Translations under genes and position numbers: made by a program | Notes under the pieces: generated by a model | Told to the model about the DNA's origin: nothing | What the model saw: the letters and a program-made list of their open reading frames with translations, nothing else | The model's database searches: none | In this document: positions 1 through 9,003 of the stretch, in pieces | Numbering within the stretch: position 1 is the first letter of the stretch | How the letters are laid out: each line of letters opens with the position of its first letter | DNA from: Acidobacteriota bacterium | GTDB taxonomy: Bacteria > Acidobacteriota > Vicinamibacteria > Marinacidobacterales > Marinacidobacteraceae | NCBI GenBank assembly: GCA_022826825.1 | Contig: JAJDUD010000059.1 | Coordinates: forward strand, 1-64,000 | Direction of reading: 5' to 3' | DNA: 64,000 nt

Positions 1-180
1 AACACCCCCCCCCCCGCCGGTCCCCCCCCCGCTGCTGGGGCTGGGCGGGCCGGCCTGGGGCGGCCCCGGGGGGCGCTCGGCGCCCCCCACGACGCGACGC
101 TGACCCCGCGTGATGGCGCTCTCCCCCTCCTCGATCCTCAACGGAACGAACGTTCCGTTCCCTGGATCCCCTCACGGCGC
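1..180. other. Gene-free left edge with poly-C tracts
   Basis: The first 35 bases contain two long runs of C, and the sequence to about 100 is G/C low-complexity. No convincing reading frame, RNA or promoter is visible. The homopolymers right at the edge suggest a contig end or an assembly/sequencing artefact, though a natural low-complexity spacer is possible. Confidence 0.5.
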
Positions 181-254
181 ATAGCGAGACGACGTCCGCG
201 GCCCTTCGGCCCGCTGTGCCGACCGGAGGTCGGCGTCCCAGGCCGGCGCGCCAT
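181..254. repeat. Truncated copy of the composite intergenic repeat
   Basis: This stretch matches the right end of the composite repeat found at 14317-14577 and 58529-58805. It has a G/C hairpin around ggcccttcggcc followed by the terminal hairpin gccgaccggaggtcggcg. The core of the full copies cannot be followed further left, so it is a partial copy. It lies just past the 3' end of the leftward gene at 305-1114. Confidence 0.65.
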
Positions 255-304
255 CCCGCCTCTCCGTGACCAAGGAGCGCAGCGGAGACGCCGCCGTCTT
301 CCCC

Positions 305-1114
305 CTACGCGGCCCGGCGCGCTTCCCGGATCGTCTGGTAGGCCTTCTGGATCTCCTGCGTGCGCCGGGTGGCCTCGTCCTTCATCTCCTCCGGCAACCC
401 CTGCGCCGCCAGCCGGTCGGGGTGGTGCTGCCGCATGAGCCGGCGGTAGGTAGAGCGGATCTCGTCGTCGCTCGCTGACCGTTCCGCGCCGAGCACCCCG
501 TAGGCCTCCTTGAGCTTCTCCTCCGGGGACGGGCCTCGTGGCCGCATCCCCGCCGACGCCACCCGCTCCATCTGGGCCATCTCGGCGTGTGAGAAGCCGA
601 GGACCGCCCCGATGTGGTCGAGGATCCGGCGCTCCTCCGGATGAATGCTGCCGTCCGCCCAGGCCGCCTTGAACTGGATCTCCATGAACGCCCGGAGCAG
701 GTTCCGGCGCCGCCCGGCCACCTGGACGAGCTGGCCGAGCGCGTCGTCGAGGTTGAAGCGCGGCGACTTGCCCTCGTTGAAGATGCGCGCCGCGAGGTTG
801 CGGTCCCGGGCGTCCAGCCCGAGCCCCGCCATCACCTCCCGGGCGAGCTGGGCCTCTTCTTCGCTGACCTGGCCGTCGGCCTTGGCGATGTGCCCCATCA
901 CCCCGAAGGTGGCCACGAAGAACGCCACCCGGCGCTGCTCGTGGGTGTTCCCGGGCGGCGGGGGAGGGGGCGCACCCGGTCCCTGGCCCGGAACCGAGTG
1001 CATCCGGGCCGACCCCGACATGCTGGAGCCGATGGCGGCGCCCAGCATCGCGCCGAGCGGACCGCCCAGGGTCCACCCGAGCGTGCCGCCGATCAGCGTG
1101 CCCCAAAAACCCAT
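305..1114 (-). CDS. djlA: DjlA-like J-domain co-chaperone (TerB + DnaJ domains)
   Basis: Predicted membrane-linked DnaK co-chaperone of 269 aa. Residues 1-30 are Gly/Ala-rich and hydrophobic, as in the glycine-zipper-like N-terminus of DjlA. A proline linker (49-54) follows, then a helical TerB-like domain (about 60-185) with the acidic repeats KADGQVSEEE and ADGSIHPEER. A C-terminal J domain (about 198-269) carries HPD at 231-233, the residues that stimulate DnaK ATPase. The start at 1114 was chosen because it begins the hydrophobic segment; an in-frame extension to 1192 is possible but adds no domain. In DjlA the membrane segment keeps the J domain on the cytoplasmic face. The family call is secure, orthology to E. 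coli DjlA less so. It has no operon partner here. Confidence 0.85.
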   Translation of the reverse strand: MGFWGTLIGGTLGWTLGGPLGAMLGAAIGSSMSGSARMHSVPGQGPGAPPPPPPGNTHEQRRVAFFVATFGVMGHIAKADGQVSEEEAQLAREVMAGLGLDARDRNLAARIFNEGKSPRFNLDDALGQLVQVAGRRRNLLRAFMEIQFKAAWADGSIHPEERRILDHIGAVLGFSHAEMAQMERVASAGMRPRGPSPEEKLKEAYGVLGAERSASDDEIRSTYRRLMRQHHPDRLAAQGLPEEMKDEATRRTQEIQKAYQTIREARRAA

Positions 1115-1426
1115 TTTGCCGGTCGATTCTCGGAGGGCCTGAAGGGGCCTGCGGGGGCCATCGGCGGGAATCCTAGAACGGGCTGGCCCCAAAACCCCGG
1201 TAAAATTCCCGGCGACACATCATGACGCGCCGAAAAGGAATCTCTGCCTTGGCTTGAACCACGCGAAAACGCGGACCAAGGGACGGATGGATTGCGTCTC
1301 CCTGACGACGTGGCGGGCCGCTGAATCGGACTCGCCGGCGCCTGTCCGGGTCTTGCCCCGTGCGCGGGCGGTTCGTTCCGGCTCGACCTGCCCGACACAC
1401 CGCAAACACCGAATACGACCACCGAG
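1115..1426. other. Divergent intergenic region
   Basis: A 312-bp stretch separates the leftward djlA-like gene from the rightward small membrane protein, so promoters for both probably lie here. I see no clear -35/-10 pair, no hairpin repeat of the families found elsewhere, and no credible small gene. Confidence 0.4.
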
Positions 1427-1900
1427 ATGGACAACGGGACCTCCACCAACCGTGAGCCGGTGGTCTTTTGCAACGTCCGGACCCTGCTGCTCGGGATCGT
1501 GGCTTTCGGGATCGTAGGTACGAGCACGGAACTGACGCTCCTCGGACACTTCGAAGAAGCGGCCCAGGCCGCTCCCCTGATCGTGCTGGCGAGTTGCCTG
1601 GCGGTCACGATCTGGCAGTTGCTGGCGCCGACCACCACCAGCGTCCGGGTGATGCGCGTCGTGATGACGCTCCTGATCGTGACCTCCGCGGTCGGCGTCG
1701 GTTTCCACTTCGAGGGAAACCTGGCGTTCAAGCGGGAGCTGTATCCGGAGTTGACCGGTCTCGAGCTGTTCATGGAGTCCGTGACGGGGGTGACGCCCGT
1801 GTTCGCCCCCGGTTCGATGCTGCTGCTCGGGTTTGTCGGCCTGACGTCCACGTTGCGGCACCCCCGCGTTGCCTGGAGTCCAGCGCGAACCGGGGAGTGA
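1427..1900 (+). CDS. Hypothetical four-helix membrane protein
   Basis: A 157-aa protein I cannot assign to a family. It has about four hydrophobic segments: near residues 18-36, 48-66, 74-93 and 125-143. A polar stretch with EGNLAFKRELYP lies between the third and fourth. No catalytic or metal-binding pattern is evident. The ATG at 1427 has only a weak purine-rich upstream sequence. The gene stands alone, converging on the dehydratase-like gene at 2039-3049. A small inner-membrane protein of unknown role is all that can be supported. Confidence 0.6.
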   Translation: MDNGTSTNREPVVFCNVRTLLLGIVAFGIVGTSTELTLLGHFEEAAQAAPLIVLASCLAVTIWQLLAPTTTSVRVMRVVMTLLIVTSAVGVGFHFEGNLAFKRELYPELTGLELFMESVTGVTPVFAPGSMLLLGFVGLTSTLRHPRVAWSPARTGE

Positions 1901-2038
1901 GAAGGCGGACCGCCGTTCGACCGCGAGATCGGTACGTGTGGACGCCTTCGTGGGCTACGACGAGCGGCTGGGCGCCGCGGGAGCCGCCGCCGGTCTTCCG
2001 GTGCTCCCTCCCCGGCAGCCGTCTCGACGCCCGGGCGC

Positions 2039-3049
2039 TCAGTCCAGCAGCCGGCGGATCCCCGCCGCGCCGACGCTGGCGCCGGTGAGCAGGGCCACGC
2101 TGAGGCCGCGCTCCTCAACCGGCACTACCCGGGCGGCGGCCGTCGCCAGCGCTCCCGAGGGTTCGGTGACGATCTTCTGGCTCAGCAGCAGGTCCCGCGA
2201 GGTCGCGAGGGTGGCTTCGTCCGGGACCAGCACGGTCCGGTCCACGAGATTCGCGAGCGCCGGATAGAGCTCCTCGGTCAGGTACGGCACGGCGGCCCCG
2301 TCGCAGACCGTCTCGCACGGCGCCGACACCGCGCGTCCGGCCTTCAGGCTGTGATGGAGCGCGGCGCAGCCGGCCGGCTCCACCGCGAAGATGCGGATGT
2401 CCGGACGCCGGTCCTTGAGGGCCCCGGCCACTCCGGTCAGCAGGCCGCCCCCGCCCACCGGGATGAAGACCGATTCGACCTCCGGCGCCGCCTCCAGCAG
2501 CTCGACGGCGAGGCTGGCGTGGCCGCGGTGGACCAGCGGACAGGTCCACGGGTGGACGAACAGGTAGGGCTCGCTCTCCCAGAGGTGTTCCCTGAGGAAC
2601 CGGAACAGTTCGGGGACCGTGACGAGGCGCGGCGTCCCGCCGGCGGCCCGGAAGCCTTCGATCTTCGCCGGCGGCGCGGTCTCCGGCAGCAGCGAGAACG
2701 CCGGGACGCCGCGCCGGCGCGCCGCCCAGGCGAGCGCGAGCGCCGTGTTCCCGGCGCTGACGGTGGAAAGGCCGGGAGCCACCCGCTCCTCGCTCAGTTG
2801 CGAGACCGCGTCCCAGATGCCCCGCACCTTGAAGGAACCCGTCGGGAGCAGCGTGTCCGCCTTCAGCAGCAGCTCCCGTCCGAGATTGGACTTCGCCCGG
2901 AGGAGCGGGCTCGGCGGGAAAACCTGCCGCAGGCGCGCCGCCGCCGCCTCGGCGTCTTCCCAGCCCGGCGGTGCGACCGCCTCTATGCCGCTGGCGGCGG
3001 CGTCACCTGTCCCGTTCCCCGACGGAAACGGCTCGCAAGGCCCGGTCAT
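2039..3049 (-). CDS. PLP-dependent threonine/serine dehydratase-like enzyme
   Basis: A 336-aa fold-type II PLP enzyme. Lys74 in SFKVRG is the expected Schiff-base lysine, SAGNTA (98-103) fits the substrate-carboxylate loop, and the tetraglycine GGGGLLTG (199-206) is the phosphate-binding loop. The length matches catabolic threonine dehydratases or serine/threonine ammonia-lyases that lack the C-terminal ACT regulatory domain, so allosteric control by isoleucine is not expected. Likely reaction: deamination of L-threonine or L-serine to 2-oxobutyrate or pyruvate in the cytoplasm. A diaminopropionate lyase or serine racemase activity cannot be excluded. It is divergent from the secreted amidohydrolase, with 65 bp between the starts. 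Confidence 0.8.
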   Translation of the reverse strand: MTGPCEPFPSGNGTGDAAASGIEAVAPPGWEDAEAAAARLRQVFPPSPLLRAKSNLGRELLLKADTLLPTGSFKVRGIWDAVSQLSEERVAPGLSTVSAGNTALALAWAARRRGVPAFSLLPETAPPAKIEGFRAAGGTPRLVTVPELFRFLREHLWESEPYLFVHPWTCPLVHRGHASLAVELLEAAPEVESVFIPVGGGGLLTGVAGALKDRRPDIRIFAVEPAGCAALHHSLKAGRAVSAPCETVCDGAAVPYLTEELYPALANLVDRTVLVPDEATLATSRDLLLSQKIVTEPSGALATAAARVVPVEERGLSVALLTGASVGAAGIRRLLD

Positions 3050-3114
3050 GCGCGCCGTTATTATGCGATCCGGTTGCCGGTCCCCGAGCGCGCCGCTTCC
3101 GGAGGAGGCCCACC

Positions 3115-6100
3115 ATGAGGAATTCCCAGACGAATCCCCTCACGAATCCCCAGATGCATCTGCCGACGAATCCGGTCGCGCCGCCCCTTCCGACGTGCTC
3201 CCGGCTCCGTCTCCTCGCAATCGCCGCCGCACTGCTGGTTGCGAGCGCCGCCGCCGCCCAGCGAGGCGGCCGCACCGACGATTCGGGCTGGGACACCACG
3301 CTCGCCCGGGGAGACGCCTACGACCTCGTCTTCGAGACCTCCGAGGGGACCTTCATGTCCCTCGACGTTTCGCCGGACGGGGACTCCATCGTCTTCGACC
3401 TGCTCGGCCACGTTTACAGGGTGCCGATCACCGGCGGACGCGCGGAATGCCTGACCCAGGACAGCGGGGTGGCGGTCAACTACCACCCGCGCTGGTCGCC
3501 CGACGGCGCGACCATCGCCTTCGTCTCCGACCGGGGCGGACAGTCGAACCTCTGGCTCATGGACCCGGACGGGGGCAACCCGCGGGCGGTCCACCAGGAC
3601 CCCGAATCGCGGGTCGCCACGCCGGCCTGGCTCCCGAACGGGCAGGGGATCGTGGCCCGCTGGAACACCCTCGCCCGGCCCCGCCGGTCGGGCCTCTACC
3701 TCTTCCACCCCGATGGCGGAAGCGGAGTGGAACTGGTGGACGGCGCCGAGTACGGGCGGGCGAGCTGGCCGGCCCCGTCGGGCCACGGAACCCTCTATTT
3801 CCACTTCGCGCCGTCCTCCGAGCGCGACATGGTCCGGGGCGCCATGCAGATCCGGGAACTCGACCTCGAGACCGGCAAGGTCTACGACGTGACCGAGGGG
3901 CAGTCCCAGCAGCAGTACCAGGGGTCGAGCGGCGGCGCGATCGCGCCCGAGCCGTCCCCCGACGGACGCTGGCTCGCCTTCGCGCGCCGCATCCCGGGCG
4001 GCACGATCTCGTTCAAGGGGCACCGGTTCGGACCCCGCACCGCGCTCTTCCTGCGCGATCTCCACACCGGAGCCGAGCGCCTCCTCGCCGATCCCATCGA
4101 GACCGACCTCGCCGAGGGGATGAAGACCGAGCGCGTCCTCCCGGGGTATTCCTGGAGCCCGGACAGCTCGGCCATCTACGTGCTGCGGGGCGGACGGATC
4201 GTCAGGGTGGACGCCGCCAGCGGGGCCACCGAGGAAGTCCCGTTCGTCGCCGAGGTGCGCCGCCGGGTCTCCGAACAGGCCCGAGCCGAGTTCGACATCT
4301 CGGGGGACACCTTCCGGGCGAAGATGGTCCGCTGGCCGGCGGTTTCCCCGGACGGTTCGGTGGCGGTCTTCCACGCCGCCGGGCGGCTCTACCGGATGAC
4401 CCTGCCGGACGGCGCCCCCGAGCGCCTGATCCAGGGTGACGACCCGGCCTACGAGCTGTCGCCCGCCTTCTCGCCGGACGGCGCCACCGTCGCCTACACC
4501 TCCTGGGACGACACCGACGGTCACCTCCTGACGGTGCCGGCGGCCGGCGGGACGCCCACCCGCCTCACGGAAACCTCCTCGGAGTACATCCACCCGGTGT
4601 GGACGCCGGACGGGAGCGCCATCGTGGTGGCGCGCGGCACCGGCGCTCCGGCGCGCGGCCGTTCCTGGTCGCAGAACCTGCGCTACGACCTGGTCAGCAT
4701 TCCGGCCGGGGGCGGCGAGGCGACCGTGATCACGAAGACGCTCCGCCCGTTCAACGCGGGCCGGCCGCTGATGCCCCGCCGGCAGATCGTCGCGCCTTCG
4801 TTCGGCCCGGACGGCCGCCTCTTCTTCCCCGAGCAGGACAGTTGGGAACGCGGCGGCCAGCGCCAGGACGTGACCCGGCTGGTCTCGGTCAGGGCCGACG
4901 GCTCCGACCGGCGGGTCCATCTCACCTTCCCCTTCGCCGACGAGGCGGCTCCCTCCCCGGACGGGCGCTGGGTGGCGTTCTCCGAGGGCGACAACGTGTA
5001 CATCACGGCGCTGCCGTGGCCGGGCGCCGGCAGGGAGGCCCCCCACATCGAGCGCCGGAGGGCTTCGCTGCCCATCCGCACCGTCACGAAGGACGGCGGG
5101 ATGTTCCCCCGCTGGACCCCGGACGGCCTGCTCTATCTCGGAAGCGGTCCGCGGATCACCACCTACGACCCGGACAGCGGCGAGACCACCCGCCACGAGA
5201 TCACCCTCGACCTCCCGCGCTCGCGCGGGAAGGGCTCGGCGGTGCTGACCGGGGCCCGCATCGTCACCCTGGGCGAGCAGGGGACCCTCGAGGAGGGTGC
5301 GGTGCGGATTGTGGACGGCCGGATCGCCTGCGTCGGCGACTGCGCCCGGACCGACGAGGACCAAGAGATCGACCTCTCGGGGAAGACGATCGTCCCGGGG
5401 TTCATCGACATGCACGCGCACCACCACCGGGACCACACCGGGGTGTTTCCGCGCCGTAACTGGGAGGCGGGCGTGTACCTCGCCTACGGGATGACCACCA
5501 CCCTCGACAACTCGCAGTGGTCCCAGAACGTCTTTGCCGCCGCCGAGTTCGTGGAGGCCGGCGAAATGGTCGGGCCGCGCATGTACAGCACCGGCGATCC
5601 CATGTACAACGGCGACGGCTCCCGTCAGAACGACATCCGGAGCTACCAGGACGCCGAGGACAACATCGAGCGGCTGACTTCGTGGGGCGCCACCGCGATC
5701 AAGTCCTACATGCAGCCCCGCCGCGACCAGCGCCAGTGGATCGCCGAGATCTCGCGCGAGCGGAAGCTCATGCTCACCGGCGAGGGCGGCAGCCTGGTCT
5801 ACAACGTGGGCCTCATCCTCGACGGCCAGACCGGCTGGGAGCACCCGCTCACCTACGTCCCGCTCTACGAGGACGCGGCGAAGTTCTTCGGGCGCACGAA
5901 GACCGTCTATTCGATCACCTTCGTGGTCGGCGGTCCCTCGGTGTGGAATGAGGAGTACTTCTGGCAGGAGACCGCCAACTGGGAGGACCCGAAGCAGCAG
6001 CGCTGGCTCCCCTGGCGGATGCTGATTCCGCACACCCGGCGGCGCCCGCTGCGGCCGGACACCGACTACAGCTTCCCGCTGCTCGCCCAGGGCCTCCAGG

Positions 6101-6504
6101 ACATCGTGGACGAGGGCGGCTCGGGCGCGATCGGCGCGCACGGCCAGCACCACGGCATCGGCTCCCACTGGGAGATCTGGATGGCGGAGCCGGCGATGGG
6201 CGCCGAGGGAGCGCTCGATCTCGCAACCCGGCAGGGGGCCGCGTTCCTCGGCCTCGAGCACGAACTCGGGACCGTCGAGGACGGCAAGCTGGCCGATCTG
6301 GTGGTGCTGGACCGGAACCCGCTGGAGGACATCCGGGCCACCGCCGACATCCACCTGGTGATCAAGGACGGCCGGATCTACGACGGGGACACCCTCGACG
6401 AGGTCTGGCCCGACGCGCGGCCCTACGGCGGCTACCCGTGGCTCCAGGAGGAGATGTTCCGCACCGACGACCGGCCGATCCGCCCGAACGGAGAAGATCG
6501 TTGA
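3115..6504 (+). CDS. Secreted TolB-propeller / amidohydrolase fusion protein
   Basis: A 1129-aa exported hydrolase. The ATG at 3115 is preceded by a strong GGAGGAGG ribosome site at 3101-3108, which rules out the longer in-frame extension. A signal peptide spans about residues 20-45 (hydrophobic core LLAIAAALLVASAAAA). Then come many WD40-like PD40 repeats (SPDGR, TPDG, SPDGATVAYTSWD), forming one or two beta-propellers to about residue 700. The C-terminal third is a metal-dependent amidohydrolase: DMHAHHHRDH near residue 766 supplies the HxH metal ligands, and EDGKLADLVVLDRNP near the end is the usual closing strand block. Related proteins are annotated as imidazolonepropionase-like or dipeptidase-like, but the substrate is unknown. 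The stop overlaps the start of the 35-aa peptide gene, and a symporter follows, so uptake of a periplasmic hydrolysis product is plausible. Confidence 0.88.
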   Translation: MRNSQTNPLTNPQMHLPTNPVAPPLPTCSRLRLLAIAAALLVASAAAAQRGGRTDDSGWDTTLARGDAYDLVFETSEGTFMSLDVSPDGDSIVFDLLGHVYRVPITGGRAECLTQDSGVAVNYHPRWSPDGATIAFVSDRGGQSNLWLMDPDGGNPRAVHQDPESRVATPAWLPNGQGIVARWNTLARPRRSGLYLFHPDGGSGVELVDGAEYGRASWPAPSGHGTLYFHFAPSSERDMVRGAMQIRELDLETGKVYDVTEGQSQQQYQGSSGGAIAPEPSPDGRWLAFARRIPGGTISFKGHRFGPRTALFLRDLHTGAERLLADPIETDLAEGMKTERVLPGYSWSPDSSAIYVLRGGRIVRVDAASGATEEVPFVAEVRRRVSEQARAEFDISGDTFRAKMVRWPAVSPDGSVAVFHAAGRLYRMTLPDGAPERLIQGDDPAYELSPAFSPDGATVAYTSWDDTDGHLLTVPAAGGTPTRLTETSSEYIHPVWTPDGSAIVVARGTGAPARGRSWSQNLRYDLVSIPAGGGEATVITKTLRPFNAGRPLMPRRQIVAPSFGPDGRLFFPEQDSWERGGQRQDVTRLVSVRADGSDRRVHLTFPFADEAAPSPDGRWVAFSEGDNVYITALPWPGAGREAPHIERRRASLPIRTVTKDGGMFPRWTPDGLLYLGSGPRITTYDPDSGETTRHEITLDLPRSRGKGSAVLTGARIVTLGEQGTLEEGAVRIVDGRIACVGDCARTDEDQEIDLSGKTIVPGFIDMHAHHHRDHTGVFPRRNWEAGVYLAYGMTTTLDNSQWSQNVFAAAEFVEAGEMVGPRMYSTGDPMYNGDGSRQNDIRSYQDAEDNIERLTSWGATAIKSYMQPRRDQRQWIAEISRERKLMLTGEGGSLVYNVGLILDGQTGWEHPLTYVPLYEDAAKFFGRTKTVYSITFVVGGPSVWNEEYFWQETANWEDPKQQRWLPWRMLIPHTRRRPLRPDTDYSFPLLAQGLQDIVDEGGSGAIGAHGQHHGIGSHWEIWMAEPAMGAEGALDLATRQGAAFLGLEHELGTVEDGKLADLVVLDRNPLEDIRATADIHLVIKDGRIYDGDTLDEVWPDARPYGGYPWLQEEMFRTDDRPIRPNGEDR

Positions 6505-6608
6505 GCGAGTTTCCCGCGGCCGCGTGGGTCTTGCTGGTCGTGGCAATCGTGCCCGGCATGGCGCTCGCCGTCTGGAACGCCGCCCGCGGCCGGAAGGCCG
6601 GACGCTGA
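6501..6608 (+). CDS. 35-aa single-pass membrane peptide, putative symporter accessory protein
   Basis: A TTG start overlaps the amidohydrolase stop (TTGA), and the frame ends 12 bp before the symporter start. The 35-aa product has one hydrophobic helix (AAAWVLLVVAIVPGMALAVW) followed by a basic tail (RGRKAGR). Very small single-helix proteins are known immediately upstream of sodium:solute symporters in many bacteria and have been named symporter small accessory proteins. Position, size and topology agree with that here. I infer the role from this context. Ribosome profiling or conservation of the frame in relatives would settle whether it is translated. Confidence 0.55.
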   Translation: MSEFPAAAWVLLVVAIVPGMALAVWNAARGRKAGR

Positions 6609-6620
6609 CCGCCGACTGAC

Positions 6621-8150
6621 ATGGCGGAAAACTGGCCCCTGTGGGCGGTTCTGATCAGCTACCTCTCCATCCTCTTCGGGCTGGCGATCTGGAGTTCCCG
6701 CAGCACCCGCGACCTCGCCGGGTACTACCTGGCGGGCCGGAAGCTCCCGGCGGCCGTCGTCGGCTTTTCGGCGGCGAGCACCGGGGAGAGCGCCTGGCTG
6801 CTGCTGGGGCTCACCGGGATGGGCTACCTGCTGGGGGTGAACGCGCTCTGGATCGTCTTCGGGGAGGTGCTGGCCACCGCGGTCGCCTGGGCCTTCATCG
6901 GCCCCCGCTTCAAGGCGCTCGCCGACCGCTACCGCGCCATCACGGTGGCCGACTGGATGGAGGAGCGGTTCGGGGACCGGCGGCAGATCCTCCGCATCCT
7001 CGGGTCGGTGGTCATCCTCGTCATGGCGGGGACCTACATGGCCGCCCAACTCACCGGATCGGGCAAGACCTTCGAGTCGTTCCTCGGGATCCCCTACGAG
7101 GCGGGCGTGATCCTCGGCGCGGTCGTCATCCTCTTCTACACGAGCTTCGGCGGCCTCAAGGCGGTGGCCTGGAGCGACCTGATCCAGGCGACGCTGATGG
7201 CGGCGGCGCTGGTGGCGCTGCCCCTCGTCGCGATCCACGAGGTGGGCGGCCTCTCCGTGCTCGCGGAACGGCTGGCCTCCGCCGATCCCGGGCTGCTGCG
7301 CCCGCTCGGAAGCTCGGGGATGAGCGGCCAGGGGATCGCGGACGTGGTCAGCCACATGGGGATCGGGCTGGCGTTTCTCGGCGCCCCCCAGCTCCTCGTC
7401 CGGTTCATGGCCTCGAAGGACCGGCGCACGCTGTCCGATGGCGGGTTCATGGCGGCGTTCGTGATCGTGCTGTTCGACCTCGGCGCCGTGCTCACCGGCA
7501 TGGCCGGCCGGGTGCTCTACCCCGTGATCGACGACCCGGAAGGGATCCTGCCGCTGCTGGCGTCCGACCTCATGCCGCCGGTGGTCACGGGCCTCTTCCT
7601 GACTGCGGTGCTGGCGGCGATCATGTCCACCGCGGACTCGGTGCTGCTGCTGGCCTCGTCGGCGGTCGTCCGGGACTTCTTCGAGAAGCTGCTCGGGCCG
7701 CGCCACCGGAACTTGTCGGCCCCGGGAGTCTCGGGGTTCATCGCCCGGGTCACCGGGGACGACGCCCGGCTGGCCCGGTTCGGCAAGGCCGTCACCCTGG
7801 TGCTCGGAATCTTCGGCATCGGCGTGGCGCTCCCCGAGGTGCGCGTCATCTTCTTCTTCGTGCTGTTCTCGTGGTCGGGGCTCGGCTGCGCCTTCGCGCC
7901 GGTCGCGATCCTGGGGATCTTCTGGAAGCGGATGACGCTTCCCGGGGCGGTCGCCGGGATGGTGACGGGCTTTCTGACCTCGGTGGGCTGGTTCCTGTGG
8001 GGGAAGCCCGCGTACTTCCAGCTCTACGAGATGGTGGTGGGGTTCGCCGCCGGATTCGCCGCCGCCATCGCGGTCAGCCTCCTGACCCGGCCCGACCCGG
8101 AGGGCGCGAAGCACGTGGACGTGGCGGCGCGCTGGGCGAGGCAGCGGTGA
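6621..8150 (+). CDS. Sodium:solute symporter (SSS family)
   Basis: A 509-aa polytopic inner-membrane transporter with about 13 hydrophobic helices, the usual length for the SSS/PutP family. The opening helix is followed by DLAGYYLAGRKLPA and GFSAASTGESAWLLLG, the pattern of TM2 in PutP-like proteins. TSFGGLKAVAWSDLIQ in the middle matches the conserved SSS GG-x-WTD block, and the region around ADSVLLLASS fits the second sodium-site helix. It probably imports an amino acid, carboxylate or related solute with Na+. The substrate cannot be read from sequence, but the secreted hydrolase upstream points to its product. Its TGA overlaps the GTG start of the downstream lipoprotein (GTGA), so the genes are translationally coupled. 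Confidence 0.9.
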   Translation: MAENWPLWAVLISYLSILFGLAIWSSRSTRDLAGYYLAGRKLPAAVVGFSAASTGESAWLLLGLTGMGYLLGVNALWIVFGEVLATAVAWAFIGPRFKALADRYRAITVADWMEERFGDRRQILRILGSVVILVMAGTYMAAQLTGSGKTFESFLGIPYEAGVILGAVVILFYTSFGGLKAVAWSDLIQATLMAAALVALPLVAIHEVGGLSVLAERLASADPGLLRPLGSSGMSGQGIADVVSHMGIGLAFLGAPQLLVRFMASKDRRTLSDGGFMAAFVIVLFDLGAVLTGMAGRVLYPVIDDPEGILPLLASDLMPPVVTGLFLTAVLAAIMSTADSVLLLASSAVVRDFFEKLLGPRHRNLSAPGVSGFIARVTGDDARLARFGKAVTLVLGIFGIGVALPEVRVIFFFVLFSWSGLGCAFAPVAILGIFWKRMTLPGAVAGMVTGFLTSVGWFLWGKPAYFQLYEMVVGFAAGFAAAIAVSLLTRPDPEGAKHVDVAARWARQR

Positions 8151-8983
8151 GACGGACGGCCGCGGGTGCGACCGCGGCGGCTCTCCTGGTCCTGTCGCTG
8201 TCCGGCTGTGAAAACGGCGAGGGCGGCCCGACGGGTCCCGAACCAGCCGAGCCGTCGAACGCGCTGATCGACCGGGTGGAGATCGTTTCGGAACCGGCCG
8301 CGAACGGAACCTATCTGGAGGGCGAGGAACTCGTCTTCCACGTGCTGGTTACGAGCGGAGAAGACGTGGAGGCGACCGGGGAGGTCTTCCTGATCTTCGA
8401 TCTGGGCCTTGCGAGCCAGCCTGCCGCTCTCGCGGCCCATGAAGCCGGGCGGCTGGAGTTCCGTTACGAAATACGCCGCGGCGACTACGACGGCGACGGC
8501 ATCAGCGTGCCGGAGGGGGAGCTGATGTTCTCGCCCGGCGCCACGCTGCGCATCGGCAATGCGGACCTCGATGCGAGCGTCCGCGAGCTGCCGGCGGATG
8601 GACAACACCGGGTCTTCGCGCGTTTCTCGCCCCGCGATTCGCTCGTCTTCGACACCATGCTCGACCGCTTCCCGCTGGACTCCCTGGGACTGGACGGAGC
8701 CATCGGGTGCGCCGGGATCGAGGACTTCGCCGGCATCGTCAAGGCCGTGCTCGAAGGGAACGCCGTCGGGGCGGCGACCCTCTTTCAGGTGGCGTGGCAG
8801 ACCGGGACGTGCGCCACCCTGAACCAGGGAGCGCCGGCCATCTTCCTGTCGGCGGCGATCGCCGAACACCGGAACGAGGTCTACGATCTGGTGCTCGCCT
8901 ATGGGCCCGGCGCCGGCCCGGGCGGCGAGGAGACCGCCGCGAACTGGTGGACCCTCGCTGACTTCATCGCGGAACCACCCTAG
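8147..8983 (+). CDS. Predicted outer-membrane or periplasmic lipoprotein, unknown function
   Basis: A 278-aa protein starting at a GTG that overlaps the symporter stop (GTGA). The signal peptide ends in a lipobox LSGC, with the lipidated Cys at about residue 23, followed by a Gly/Pro/Glu-rich linker. The mature part has an apparent beta-sandwich-like opening (IVSEPAANGTYLEGEELVFHV) reminiscent of Ig- or cadherin-like surface domains. It also has an Asp-rich DYDGDGISVPEGEL loop that could bind calcium. Two cysteines at CAGIED and TCATLN may form a disulfide. I do not recognise the family. Coupling to the symporter and hydrolase suggests a role in capturing the same substrate. Confidence 0.75.
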   Translation: MRRTAAGATAAALLVLSLSGCENGEGGPTGPEPAEPSNALIDRVEIVSEPAANGTYLEGEELVFHVLVTSGEDVEATGEVFLIFDLGLASQPAALAAHEAGRLEFRYEIRRGDYDGDGISVPEGELMFSPGATLRIGNADLDASVRELPADGQHRVFARFSPRDSLVFDTMLDRFPLDSLGLDGAIGCAGIEDFAGIVKAVLEGNAVGAATLFQVAWQTGTCATLNQGAPAIFLSAAIAEHRNEVYDLVLAYGPGAGPGGEETAANWWTLADFIAEPP

Positions 8984-9003
8984 GGTCAGGGACCGCCGGA
9001 CGG

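Noticed and set aside
3061-6546. A 1161-codon open frame on the minus strand across the amidohydrolase gene
   Set aside because: It is the mirror of a very GC-rich coding frame. It has no ribosome site, domain or sensible amino acid composition, while the plus strand has a signal peptide, PD40 repeats and metal ligands.
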